Assembly (NCBI GenBank): GCA_964540005.1
Contig: CAZILN010000185.1
Coordinates: 1 to 52,322, forward strand
Direction of reading: 5' to 3'
Length of the DNA stretch: 52,322 nucleotides
Source of the DNA: CAZILN01 sp964540005
GTDB lineage: Bacteria; Bacteroidota; Bacteroidia; Bacteroidales; SM23-62
Under the pieces are notes generated by a model, which was given only the letters and a program-made list of their open reading frames with translations, was not told the origin of the DNA and did no database searches. The position numbers and the translations under genes are program-made. This document shows, piece by piece, positions 1 through 9,171 of the stretch; within the stretch, counting starts at the first letter, position 1; every line of letters starts with the position of its first letter.

Positions 1-2085
1 GAGAGCGGGTTGTTTGATGTAGCGGATAAAGAGGGCAGAGATTATAATGATCCGCTTAATACTATTCTTAACAAGCGTCACTGGCTGCGTAAACCTCAAT
101 ATCAATTTTCGTGGGATTGGAATCCGAACATGATAAACATAGGGATAACCGGAGATGTGAGGCTTGAATGGAAAGAAACGGCCCGCCTGGACCAGGTAGT
201 TACCTATGTAAAGATGAATGATGATCTTTCCTCTGCGGAATTAACCATCCGTCCCTTTATTCAGGGCTTATCTGAAAAAACAAACCTTACGGTGGAGGCA
301 ACAATTGCAGAAACCAACCAGAAAGTTATAATTCAGGACACCTTAACAAAGACACTCCGACCATTCGAGCTAACAATGAAAGTGGACAATCCTGAGCTCT
401 GGTGGCCGGTTGGATATGGGGCACCAAACCTGTATACGGTTAAAATAGAGCTTAAGGAAGACGAGAAAGTGATAGATGCCGGTTCGCGGCGTATCGGCTT
501 CCGCAAAATTGAAGTTGACAGGTCATCTCATCCGGTGGCTGGCAACTATTTTACAGTGAAGGTAAATAATCATAAGATTTTCATGAAAGGGGGCAACTGG
601 GTGCCGGCCGATATGATTTACAGCAGTGTTACCAGGAAAAGGCTGGAAAAACTTGTGGACCTGGCTGTAGATGCCAACTTCAACACACTCCGTATATGGG
701 GTGGGGGACAATTTGCCGGTAATGATTTACTCGATCTCTGTGATGAAAGGGGATTGCTGGTATGGCACGATTTCCTTTTTGCCTGTGCCGAATACCCGGG
801 TGACAAGCTTGAGTTTTATAATTCTATCAGGAATGAAGTTACATGGGCTGTACGTGAGTTTGCTCATCATCCTTCGCTTATCATCTGGTGTGGAAATAAT
901 GAGATGGAGTTGGGGACCTTCTCCTGGGGATATGACGCCCGCGGTAAAATTGTACCGGATTATATTTTATATCATCATCTTATTCCCGTAATCGTAAAAA
1001 ACGAAAATCCTGAAATTTTCTACTGGCCAAGCTCACCTTATTCTGAAGACTATGAGGATCCTGTGAGTCCGATAACCGGCGATCAGCATCCATGGAGTGT
1101 TTCGCTGGGATCTGATGATACTGATTTCTATGCCTACCGTAAGTATGTGGATCGTTTTCCGAATGAAGGTGGATTTCTCGGAGCAAGTTCCCCTGCCACC
1201 CTGCGACAGTTTCTGCCTGAAGACGAGCAATATATACGATCCGTAACATGGGATCATCACGATAACTTCGTTAACTTCTGGGGCGACAGAGATATAACCT
1301 ACAGATCCTTTGAGTACTGGCTTGGCAAATCCTATAATCAGGTATCCTTTGATGAATATATATTTGGAAGTGCCCTGCTGCAAGCCGAAGCTTTAACTGA
1401 ATATATCTCAAATTACCATAGAAGAATGTTTAGTTCATCCTGTGCTATCTTCTGGATGTACAACGACAGCTGGCCTGTAACGCACGGCTGGACTATTGTA
1501 GATTATTACAACCGCAAAAAACTGGCCTATCATCCCGTCCGAAGGGCTTTTTCTCAACTATGTGTTTCAGTGACTGAAGAAGCCGGTAATATAAATGTGT
1601 ATGGCATTAACGACAAAGCTGAAGAATGGCAGGGTACATTACAGTATGGTATTTTCAGAACAGAAGGAGGTTATTTAATCAATGAAAATAAAGAAGTGAC
1701 CCTGGCTGCAAATGCTTCAACTCTTATCGCTACATTTGATAAAAGTACTTACGAAAAGGCAGGATACACAGATCACGGGGCTTTCGCGGTACTTAAAAAG
1801 AATGACATTCCCCTTGCTCAGTACAAGATGCTGATGGAGAAATTTAGGAATATAGAATTCAAGAAACCACAGATAAGCATTAATTATGAGGGAGACAATG
1901 CAATTCTCACTTCTCCGGTATTTGTTTGGGCTGTTTGTATTGATATTGACGGAGAGGCTTCAGTGAAGGATAATTGTTTTGATCTGCTTCCTGATGTTCC
2001 GTATTATGTAAAGCTGGATAAGGGACAGAAGGTATCAGTCAAAGAAACAGGCAGCGAGCTAATGTTACAGCTAAATACAAATTAA
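1..2085 (+). CDS. GH2 beta-mannosidase, 5' end outside window
   Basis: Glycoside hydrolase family 2 enzyme, most like beta-mannosidases that remove terminal beta-mannose from oligosaccharides. The frame is open through base 1, so the N-terminus (signal peptide and first part of the sugar-binding domain) is missing; 694 codons are visible. Numbering from the codon at base 10, the immunoglobulin-like region runs to about residue 190 and ends in the GH2 signature FMKGGNWVPAD. The TIM barrel follows, with LRIWGGG near 227-233, the probable acid/base Glu298 in WCGNNE, and the probable nucleophile Glu386 in FPNEGG. A C-terminal beta domain completes it. The HDFLFACAEYP stretch is typical of mannosidases rather than beta-galactosidases. 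It leads a same-strand group with two further carbohydrate genes. Substrate is inferred from family only. Confidence 0.9.
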   Translation, partial: ESGLFDVADKEGRDYNDPLNTILNKRHWLRKPQYQFSWDWNPNMINIGITGDVRLEWKETARLDQVVTYVKMNDDLSSAELTIRPFIQGLSEKTNLTVEATIAETNQKVIIQDTLTKTLRPFELTMKVDNPELWWPVGYGAPNLYTVKIELKEDEKVIDAGSRRIGFRKIEVDRSSHPVAGNYFTVKVNNHKIFMKGGNWVPADMIYSSVTRKRLEKLVDLAVDANFNTLRIWGGGQFAGNDLLDLCDERGLLVWHDFLFACAEYPGDKLEFYNSIRNEVTWAVREFAHHPSLIIWCGNNEMELGTFSWGYDARGKIVPDYILYHHLIPVIVKNENPEIFYWPSSPYSEDYEDPVSPITGDQHPWSVSLGSDDTDFYAYRKYVDRFPNEGGFLGASSPATLRQFLPEDEQYIRSVTWDHHDNFVNFWGDRDITYRSFEYWLGKSYNQVSFDEYIFGSALLQAEALTEYISNYHRRMFSSSCAIFWMYNDSWPVTHGWTIVDYYNRKKLAYHPVRRAFSQLCVSVTEEAGNINVYGINDKAEEWQGTLQYGIFRTEGGYLINENKEVTLAANASTLIATFDKSTYEKAGYTDHGAFAVLKKNDIPLAQYKMLMEKFRNIEFKKPQISINYEGDNAILTSPVFVWAVCIDIDGEASVKDNCFDLLPDVPYYVKLDKGQKVSVKETGSELMLQLNTN

Positions 2086-2130
2086 AAAGATACCCCTTGT
2101 AAATATTAATTATAAAACAAATAATTTATA

Positions 2131-3408
2131 ATGAAAACCATAAATCGCAGAAGCTTCCTGGCATCTGCTGCTGCCTTTTCAGCAATAAGCATTTTAAAAC
2201 CATCGATAGTATTTGGCTCTAAGTTAAATTCCTCGATCCGGCTGGGAATCATCGGATGTGGAAATCGGGGAACTGATGTTATCACTGATATGGTAAATCA
2301 CACATCAGCTAAAATAATCGCAATGGCTGATCTGTTCGGATACCAGCTGGAAAAAGCCAAGCCCCGGTTTGATCAGCTAAACAAAGATAACGATGGTGTA
2401 GCTGTAGATAAATCGAAGCTTTACCAGGGATCTGAAGCGTACATACAACTGGCAGATAATCCGGATGTAGATGCCATTCTCATCTCATCTCCTGCATATA
2501 CTCATCCCGGGTTTTTGGAGGCGGCCGTTAAGGCCGGGAAACATGTTTATTGTGAGAAACCTGTTGCTCCGGATGTCGATGGATGTCGAAAGATTATTCA
2601 GGCCGGAGAAATAGCACAAGGCAGGCTTAGCATAGCAATCGGGTTTCAAATCAGGCATGCAAGTCCTTATGTGGAAATGGCTGAACGAATCCGCAGGGGG
2701 GATATTGGCGAGGTGGTAAACGTGCAATTGTATTATATATCTTCCGGAAGTGGGAGAAGGGTTCAGCCGGTTGGAGATTCACCGGAAGAATTCATGATCC
2801 GCAACCATTTTCATTTCAGTGAATTGTCTGGTGGGATATTGCTTGACCAGGGAATTCATATGATAGATATCTGTAATTGGATACTGAACGAAAAACCGGA
2901 AAATGCAATCGGCAGGGGCAACCGGAAAGGAGAACCCGATTTTGGGAACACATATACCAACTACCAGGTGGTATACGGGTATCCTGAAGCAAGGAATGTG
3001 AGCGTACATTCCACCCAGGTAGGTCCGAAATTCAGCGATGTCTGTTGCCGGTTTATCGGCTCAAAGGGAATTGCTGAAGCGCATTACAGTCGCGGAGTTT
3101 ATATTGAAGGGGAAAATCAGTGGGATTCCGGTATTTTATGGGGACAGGCACCTGATCCTGAACTAATCGCAGCCGGCGCCTTTTCTGATTCTCTCCATGA
3201 TGCCACTCCAAATAAAGTAAAAGCATTTATAAACAGTATTGAAAGCGGAAATCTTATAAATGAAGCACAATCAGGTGCACGGTCCACCATGTCCGCAATA
3301 ATGGGAAGAATGAGCGCCATTTCAAGGGAGGAAATTAGCTGGGATAAAATGTATTCATCCAATCAAAAGTTCATTATAGATCTGAATCTGGAACAGTTTA
3401 ATAATTAA
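2131..3408 (+). CDS. Secreted Gfo/Idh/MocA family oxidoreductase (Tat signal)
   Basis: NAD(P)-dependent sugar oxidoreductase family protein of 425 residues. The N-terminus carries a twin-arginine motif (NRRSFLASAAAF) and a hydrophobic stretch, so it is probably exported folded with its cofactor. The Rossmann motif GIIGCGNRG lies near residue 39-47 and the family motif YCEKPVAPD near 142-150, followed by the Gfo/Idh/MocA C-terminal beta-sheet domain. It starts 45 bp after the mannosidase gene and is followed at once by a DUF1080 lipoprotein. Gfo/Idh/MocA proteins next to DUF1080 proteins are known in Bacteroidetes from systems that oxidise the sugar at C3 and then cleave the 3-keto-glycoside; that role is plausible here but inferred from neighbourhood. 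A GH109-type hydrolase is an alternative, as GH109 shares this fold. Confidence 0.88.
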   Translation: MKTINRRSFLASAAAFSAISILKPSIVFGSKLNSSIRLGIIGCGNRGTDVITDMVNHTSAKIIAMADLFGYQLEKAKPRFDQLNKDNDGVAVDKSKLYQGSEAYIQLADNPDVDAILISSPAYTHPGFLEAAVKAGKHVYCEKPVAPDVDGCRKIIQAGEIAQGRLSIAIGFQIRHASPYVEMAERIRRGDIGEVVNVQLYYISSGSGRRVQPVGDSPEEFMIRNHFHFSELSGGILLDQGIHMIDICNWILNEKPENAIGRGNRKGEPDFGNTYTNYQVVYGYPEARNVSVHSTQVGPKFSDVCCRFIGSKGIAEAHYSRGVYIEGENQWDSGILWGQAPDPELIAAGAFSDSLHDATPNKVKAFINSIESGNLINEAQSGARSTMSAIMGRMSAISREEISWDKMYSSNQKFIIDLNLEQFNN

Positions 3409-3418
3409 TTATTTGAAT

Positions 3419-4048
3419 ATGAAAAACAAACACATTCTCTATCTGCTGGTTATCCTTGTTCTGATATCAGGATGTAAGCCTAAGTCCAATGAAATTCCAA
3501 AAGAGGAAAATCTTCCAATTGAACTTTTTAATGGTGAAGATCTTTCCGGATGGATTGTATATGGAAATGAAAAATGGTATGTCGAAAACGGTCTCCTGAT
3601 CTGTGAGAGCGGACCGGAAAAGGGATATGGCTACCTTGCAACGGATGCGTATTATAAAGATTTTGACCTGTCGGCTGATTTCAGACAAATATCAAACGGG
3701 AACTCCGGGATTTTCTTCAGATCTACAGTTGAAGGGACAAAAGTATCCGGCTGGCAGGTTGAAGTAGCTCCAAAAGGTCACGATTCCGGTGGTATATATG
3801 AATCCTATGGAAGAGGATGGCTGGTACAGATACCTGAAGAAAAGGAACAATATCTTGAGGAAGGAGCATGGAATACTATGCGTATTAAAGTCACGGGAGC
3901 AGAAGTTACTACCTGGCTTAATGACAACGAAATGATTCACTTGAACGATAGCCTGATCGGGACGGCCGATGGGCGGATTGCCCTCCAGATCCATGACGGA
4001 GGAGGGATTAAGGTTCAATGGAAAAATATTATTGTTACTCCTTTATAG
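3419..4048 (+). CDS. DUF1080 lipoprotein (3-keto-disaccharide hydrolase family)
   Basis: Lipoprotein of 209 residues. The ATG at 3419 gives a normal signal peptide with lipobox (VLISGC); an in-frame TTG six bases upstream is less likely. The mature part is a concanavalin-like jellyroll with DUF1080 (PF06439) hallmarks: ELFNGEDLSGW near the start, NGNSGIFFRS in the middle, and GRIALQIHDGGG followed by VQWKNI at the end. Members of this family hydrolyse 3-keto-glycosides, which fits the oxidoreductase immediately upstream (10-bp gap). The 3' end overlaps the convergent downstream gene by 14 bp. The fold assignment is secure; substrate is not known. Confidence 0.9.
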   Translation: MKNKHILYLLVILVLISGCKPKSNEIPKEENLPIELFNGEDLSGWIVYGNEKWYVENGLLICESGPEKGYGYLATDAYYKDFDLSADFRQISNGNSGIFFRSTVEGTKVSGWQVEVAPKGHDSGGIYESYGRGWLVQIPEEKEQYLEEGAWNTMRIKVTGAEVTTWLNDNEMIHLNDSLIGTADGRIALQIHDGGGIKVQWKNIIVTPL

Positions 4049-5000
4049 TCTCAGGACATTTTAATCCTGAGAGTACTTCTTTCGCCCACCCGATATATTC
4101 AGGCCGTTCTTCAAACTGGTAGGCAGCAAATACCCTCAGGCCGGTAAGTTTTCCGGCATTTATCAACTCAACATAGAGTCTCAGGACCGTTTTGAATTCA
4201 TCCTCGGTCAGCCAGCGGCCTCCTTCCGGACCGGATCTCAGGTAGAGTCCCGCGATCATGGGTATATCGGGATGGTGTTCCAGTCCAGCAGCCAGATGTT
4301 CCCTGGCACCTGCCATGAGTTCGGGATCGTTTCCCCATAGGTTCAGGATCACCCCGTCAATGTCGAAGTCAAAAGCATGGCGGCCCTGGTTCCGGTGCGG
4401 GTAATGCGGAACCCATATCATTAAGTCCGGATTAATTCCTTTGGCAGCGGCAATGATTTCACGCCACTGATCTTCTGTACGGTGCCCTTCCTCAACCTCA
4501 TCGTAAAAATCACTCAGGTACAATCCCAGGATACCGGGATGTTCCAGGGATAATTCTGCGATCCACACAGCATGCTTTAAGGATTGTTCATGCGTCCAGC
4601 CCCAGGCTGCCCTTTCGATCTTGGCAAACACATATTTTACGCCAGGTATCTGAAGCAATTTGTACATATGGGTTTCCTCCCAGCTTTGACCGGTATATGC
4701 CTGGTCATGAGACCAGATAAGGTTAAATCCAAGTTCCTTTACCAGATTGGTCGGGTCGACATCCTTCCGGTGGTTCCACAGGGAGATCAGGCATTCCCCA
4801 TCGTATTTTTCAAAAGACTGAGTACCGGCAATGGACTTATCAGAAAGTTTTTCCGGCACCACAGCAACTGTTAACACTTCTTCTGCAGGAAAATTGCCGG
4901 ATGTTGAGGACTGAGACTGTGCGCCGACAACTGACAGTCCGGATATAAAGAGTCCCAGTGCAAAGAAGATGATCAGGAGTTTGTTTTTGTCAGGTCTCAT
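4035..5000 (-). CDS. Secreted protein of unknown function, probably TIM-barrel-like
   Basis: Protein of 321 residues that I do not recognise with certainty. It has a signal peptide (hydrophobic LLIIFFALGLFISGLSVV ending near AQS). The rest reads like a (beta/alpha)8 barrel: repeated hydrophobic strand segments such as LGFNLIWSHDQA, GILGLYLSDFYDEVEE, PDLMIWVPHYPH, IDGVILNLWGND, IPMIAGLYLRSG and GLRVFAAYQFEE, each ending in acidic or aromatic residues, as in glycoside hydrolase-like barrels. It is convergent with the DUF1080 gene (14-bp overlap of 3' ends) and divergent from the GH35-like gene across a 261-bp AT-rich gap. A carbohydrate role is inferred from the neighbours and fold impression; no catalytic residues can be assigned. 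Confidence 0.8.
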   Translation of the reverse strand: MRPDKNKLLIIFFALGLFISGLSVVGAQSQSSTSGNFPAEEVLTVAVVPEKLSDKSIAGTQSFEKYDGECLISLWNHRKDVDPTNLVKELGFNLIWSHDQAYTGQSWEETHMYKLLQIPGVKYVFAKIERAAWGWTHEQSLKHAVWIAELSLEHPGILGLYLSDFYDEVEEGHRTEDQWREIIAAAKGINPDLMIWVPHYPHRNQGRHAFDFDIDGVILNLWGNDPELMAGAREHLAAGLEHHPDIPMIAGLYLRSGPEGGRWLTEDEFKTVLRLYVELINAGKLTGLRVFAAYQFEERPEYIGWAKEVLSGLKCPETIKE

Positions 5001-5261
5001 GTGTTAATAATTTTTAAGTAAGTTTCATAGATATTGTTAATTCTTCAGATAATAATCAACGTGATATTATGAAAAAAAAATAAACTTAACAATTTCCCCA
5101 TATTAACAGAAATTACCCGGGTATCAACCTGACAATTTGATTTCAATGCAAACAGATAATGATATAAAGACAAATAAAGGTATATTTAAAGTTACATCGC
5201 TTCAATATCTGCTTACTTCAAAATTTGCAAATATTTAATCCAACAAACCAATAAAAATACC

Positions 5262-6950
5262 ATGAACAATTTCCGGCCTTTTTTTGTAGCAATAATACTG
5301 GTTGCAGTTTACAGTTGTGGCCAAAACGAGAATTATTATTCAGATCAGGCACCTTACCTGGAAAAACAAGGGACCGCTACCCGGCTTATTGTTGAAGGGG
5401 AACCATTCCTGATGATCTCCGGTGAACTGCATAACTCTACGGCGGGGGGATTTAATTATATGCGGCCGGTCTGGACTAAGTTAGCTGAAAAGAACCTTAA
5501 TTCTGTGATTGCAACAGTTTCCTGGGAACTGGTGGAACCGGAGGAAGGAAAATATGATTTTTCCCTTGTGGATAGTGTGATTCTGGGCGCTCGAGAAGCA
5601 AATCTTAAGGTGGTACTGATCTGGTTTGCCAGCTGGAAAAATGCAGGTTCCGTTTACATTCCATCCTGGGTGAAAAAAGACTACCTGAAATATCCGAGAG
5701 CCAGGGATGAACAGGGTAAACCACTGGAAATTCTCTCAACATTCGGAAAAGCTTCTGCCGAAGCTGATGCCAGGGCTTTTGCAGCCCTGATGCGCCATAT
5801 CAAAGAAGTAGACAGTAATCATCATACGGTTGTAATGATGCAGGTTGAAAATGAAATTGGCGTACTTGATAACCTGGGAAGTACTCCCGGTAATGCGAGA
5901 AGGGATTTCAATGATCCTGCCAACGCAGCCTTTAATGGTCCGGTACCCGGTGCATTGATGGAATATCTGCTTGAACAGAAGGAGAAGCTTTTTCCGGAAT
6001 TACATAAAGTATGGGGGGAAAATGGATTTAAGGCTTCCGGAACCTGGGAAGAAGTATTCGGTAAAAGTATTTTCAGACCTGATCCCGTGGACTGGAAATA
6101 TTACTCGTATTATACTGAAGAACTTTTTATGGCCTGGCATTATGCAAGGTATATCGAAACAATTGCCGCATCCGGCAAGAAGGAGTATCCACTGCCCATG
6201 TTCGTGAATGCATGGTTAAAACAACCTGATACATTCTGGCCCGGAAGGTATCCTTCAGGGGGGCCTTTGCCACAGGTACTTGATGTATGGCGGGCGGGAG
6301 CCCCGTCAATTGATTTCATAGCTCCTGATATTTATACGGATGAGTTTATCTGGGTATGTGAAGAATTTACCAGGAGCGGTAATCCGTTGTTTATACCTGA
6401 AACAAGAGGGGGGAGAGTAGGAGCTGCCAGGGTGTTCTATGCCATCGGGGAACACGATGCATCATGTTTTGCCCCCTTCGGCATCGACAATGCCCGATAC
6501 TCTGAGAGGGATCCCCTGGATGAGAGTTATGCGGTATTGAATATGATGTCACCTATTATTCTTAAAAACCAGGGTATGGGAACCATGAGAGGGATACTGG
6601 TAAACACCGGTTCTCCTGTTCAACAATTCGAATTGGGAGATTATATCATTGAAGCCAGACTCGCAAGGGGTCCGGATACGGAAATAGCCGGTGGCCTTAT
6701 CATACAAACAGGCCAGCAGGAATACATTTGTGCCGGCAGATCCCTGGATGTATTTTTTATCCCGAAAGATGATTCAATGCGTGTGGCTGTGGATGCTGTG
6801 GATGAAGGAAGTTTTGAAGACGGGGAGTGGATCACTGAAAGAAGGTTGAATGGAGACGAAGTCCATGCAAGTACATGGTCCGGGACAGGCCTGAAGATTC
6901 CGGGACACCAGGTAAGTATTCAGAGAATTTCTCTGTACCGCTATAAATAA
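5262..6950 (+). CDS. GH35-like beta-galactosidase lipoprotein with DUF5597-type C-terminus
   Basis: Secreted glycoside hydrolase of 562 residues in the clan GH-A fold. The signal peptide ends in a lipobox-like VAVYSC (Cys19), so it is probably membrane anchored. The barrel begins near residue 40 (LIVEGEPFLMISGELHNS). The probable acid/base is Glu198 in QVENEIG and the probable nucleophile Glu380 in FIPETRGG. The last 150 residues match the beta domain (DUF5597) found in bacterial GH35 enzymes such as the xyloglucan-active beta-galactosidase of Cellvibrio. It stands alone, with an AT-rich 261-bp upstream gap that presumably holds its promoter, and is convergent with a membrane protease gene. 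Galactosidase activity is the best family-based guess. Confidence 0.87.
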   Translation: MNNFRPFFVAIILVAVYSCGQNENYYSDQAPYLEKQGTATRLIVEGEPFLMISGELHNSTAGGFNYMRPVWTKLAEKNLNSVIATVSWELVEPEEGKYDFSLVDSVILGAREANLKVVLIWFASWKNAGSVYIPSWVKKDYLKYPRARDEQGKPLEILSTFGKASAEADARAFAALMRHIKEVDSNHHTVVMMQVENEIGVLDNLGSTPGNARRDFNDPANAAFNGPVPGALMEYLLEQKEKLFPELHKVWGENGFKASGTWEEVFGKSIFRPDPVDWKYYSYYTEELFMAWHYARYIETIAASGKKEYPLPMFVNAWLKQPDTFWPGRYPSGGPLPQVLDVWRAGAPSIDFIAPDIYTDEFIWVCEEFTRSGNPLFIPETRGGRVGAARVFYAIGEHDASCFAPFGIDNARYSERDPLDESYAVLNMMSPIILKNQGMGTMRGILVNTGSPVQQFELGDYIIEARLARGPDTEIAGGLIIQTGQQEYICAGRSLDVFFIPKDDSMRVAVDAVDEGSFEDGEWITERRLNGDEVHASTWSGTGLKIPGHQVSIQRISLYRYK

Positions 6951-7052
6951 AATAATTGTTCTGGCTAAACCGGCTCTCAAATTACCTCCATGCTCATGAT
7001 GAATACAACAGAGAATGTCAGCCTGCCATAAATAGCCGGATATTATCTTGTT

Positions 7053-7955
7053 TCACCTTCTTTTCCATGATGCTTTTACCAATTGTCCGGATTTTATTGC
7101 CTGTTTTAGAATAAGCAGGCCAATTATTATTTGGATGGCCAAAGAAATATATGACAGCTCAACTCCGTATTCTCCACCTGTAATCCATTGTGGTCCTGTT
7201 ACTACAGAGGTAATGAATCCATCCTGTACCATACCTGAATTATTCATTCCAAATACTCCAGCCTGAAAAAAGTTCCAGCTAAAATGGAGGGCCCAGATAA
7301 ACCATATCCTTCGTGTGAGGATAAAAGGTGCCAACAGAAAAATATGTGCAACAGCTGTAACCAGCGAACTTTGAACAGAGGCATTGTCATTTCCTAAATG
7401 TAACAACCCGAACAGCAATGAGGTGACAACAATTGAAACTTTCGATCCAGCGAATTCTTCTACCAATTTGAAGAAGATCAATGTAAAGATTAATTCCTCA
7501 ATAAAAGCTCCTATGCTGTATCTGAATATCCCGGTAATAAGAATAAATACTGAATTTACATGTTCTGCCCTGTAAAATCCCAAAACTGATAATAAGAGAA
7601 CCAAAAATACTATAACTCCGGATCCTGTTGCTAATCCGACAGCGTACTCAGGGATCCATTTACCTGTACTAAACTCCAGTGCTTTCCTGTTTTCTATATA
7701 CCTGGTGTACAATGAATAGGCAAAATACAGGAGAATGATCAGGATGATTGTTTCGATAAAGTATAATATGCTGTTTAAAGGTTCCTCTGTACCGTTCAGA
7801 ACATATTTAATAAAAATGATATGAAGGATGAATACCGGCGATAAGAAAATGAAGGCAATTATGATTCTGAGCAAAGGGGATAAAATGAATTTTGACCATG
7901 CCTTCTTTGGAATTCTCTGTGAGAGAATCTCATTTGCCTTTATTAGTGGTCTCAT
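7053..7955 (-). CDS. CPBP family intramembrane metalloprotease
   Basis: Integral membrane protein of about 300 residues in the CPBP/Abi (Rce1-like) family. Motif 1 is seen as EELIFTLIFFKLVEEF, motif 2 as FGLLHLGN and motif 3 as HFSWNFFQAG, giving the expected Glu-Glu, His and His/Asn active-site set. About seven or eight hydrophobic segments surround them. The ATG at 7955 (MRPLIKANEI) is preferred; an upstream in-frame TTG at 8027 would add 24 hydrophilic residues and lacks support. Substrate unknown; family members process peptides or prenylated proteins, or act as immunity factors for bacteriocins. No toxin or peptide gene is seen next to it. It is divergent from the LytS-type kinase gene. 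Confidence 0.88.
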   Translation of the reverse strand: MRPLIKANEILSQRIPKKAWSKFILSPLLRIIIAFIFLSPVFILHIIFIKYVLNGTEEPLNSILYFIETIILIILLYFAYSLYTRYIENRKALEFSTGKWIPEYAVGLATGSGVIVFLVLLLSVLGFYRAEHVNSVFILITGIFRYSIGAFIEELIFTLIFFKLVEEFAGSKVSIVVTSLLFGLLHLGNDNASVQSSLVTAVAHIFLLAPFILTRRIWFIWALHFSWNFFQAGVFGMNNSGMVQDGFITSVVTGPQWITGGEYGVELSYISLAIQIIIGLLILKQAIKSGQLVKASWKRR

Positions 7956-8236
7956 AATTGTAAGTAACTTGTATTTCTGAATAGAATGAATTATTATACC
8001 GCTGCAAATTTGACAAGGGATAAGCAATTGGAAAAATAAACTTTTTGTTTTGCCTGTTTCTGCTGACGAACAAACAAAACAGGATTAAAACATCGGTTCG
8101 CATGTTTTTTTTGCTTTATAGGTGTTAAAATGAGTTTCTTTAACACTTCAATCCGGCTATATACTCGATTTTTAAAATTTTAAACCACAGGTATGCCTAC
8201 CATACCTACATCTGGGGTTTCTTTTTTATAGTATTT

Positions 8237-9163
8237 GTGTTTTTAGGATCAGATAGGTTTCGCGATGTAACTTACGGTTTACGAATGAGTTTTGCATTTA
8301 TTTTGCCCTGGATGATTGCAACCTACGCCCATTTCTTTCTACATACCCGTTTTTTCAACAGGCGCCAATATTATATTTACATCCTGTTAATTATTCCATT
8401 AGTAATAATCTGTGGATTCCTGTCTGAATTATCGGTTGATAAGATCATGTATGAAAGTGAATATGAGAGATCGGGTTACTTCGATATTATAATAGTAATT
8501 GCATTTACGACAGGATTGAGATATTTCAGGAGAGGAGTAAATCAGCAATACAGATTGCAGGAAATGGAAGCAAAGCAGTTAAAAGCTGAGTTAAGCCTCC
8601 TTAAAAGCCAGGTAAATCCACACTTCCTGTTTAACACTCTGAATAATCTATTTTCCATTGCTCAGAAAAATGATGATGAAGAAACGGCACAAGGATTGAT
8701 AAAGCTTTCTCAATTAATGAGATATATGATTTATGAAAGCAACGCAGAATTCGTAAGCCTTGAAAAGGAAATTAATTATATTGAAGATTACATTGAACTT
8801 CAGAAAATCAGGGTTAACAGCCAGGAATTTCCGAAAATTAAGCTGGACATTACCGGTACATATAAAGCAATATTTATTAGTCCGATGATACTGATACCAT
8901 TTATTGAAAACGCTTTTAAATACGGCATGAGTGCTGAGGACCAGAACTTAATAGACATATTTCTTGGTATTGAAGGTGGTATACTTAAGCTCAGGGTAAA
9001 AAACACCATAAGCAATTTTACAAACGAATCCGATAATATGAACTCGGGAATTGGTCTGAATAATGTAAAAAGAAGACTTGAATTAATTTATCCAGCAAGA
9101 CACATTCTTTCCATACAATCTGACCGTACATTATTCGAAGTTGATTTAAGGATAGAAATATAA
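8237..9163 (+). CDS. LytS-type sensor histidine kinase
   Basis: Membrane sensor kinase of the LytS/YehU class. From the GTG at 8237 the product has 308 residues. N-terminal membrane segments are seen (SFAFILPWMIATYAHFF; YIYILLIIPLVIICGF; DIIIVIAFTTGL), then a coiled linker, the His_kinase domain (PF06580) with SQVNPHFLFNTLNNL, and a degenerate ATPase domain with PFIENAFKYG and SGIGLNNVKRRL. It is followed after 8 bp by the cognate LytTR regulator. The frame stays open upstream to 8144 and encodes membrane-like residues (NHRYAYHTYIWGF) without an ATG, so the annotated start is probably too short; see findings. Confidence 0.88.
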   Translation: MFLGSDRFRDVTYGLRMSFAFILPWMIATYAHFFLHTRFFNRRQYYIYILLIIPLVIICGFLSELSVDKIMYESEYERSGYFDIIIVIAFTTGLRYFRRGVNQQYRLQEMEAKQLKAELSLLKSQVNPHFLFNTLNNLFSIAQKNDDEETAQGLIKLSQLMRYMIYESNAEFVSLEKEINYIEDYIELQKIRVNSQEFPKIKLDITGTYKAIFISPMILIPFIENAFKYGMSAEDQNLIDIFLGIEGGILKLRVKNTISNFTNESDNMNSGIGLNNVKRRLELIYPARHILSIQSDRTLFEVDLRIEI

Positions 9164-9171
9164 TCGATGAC

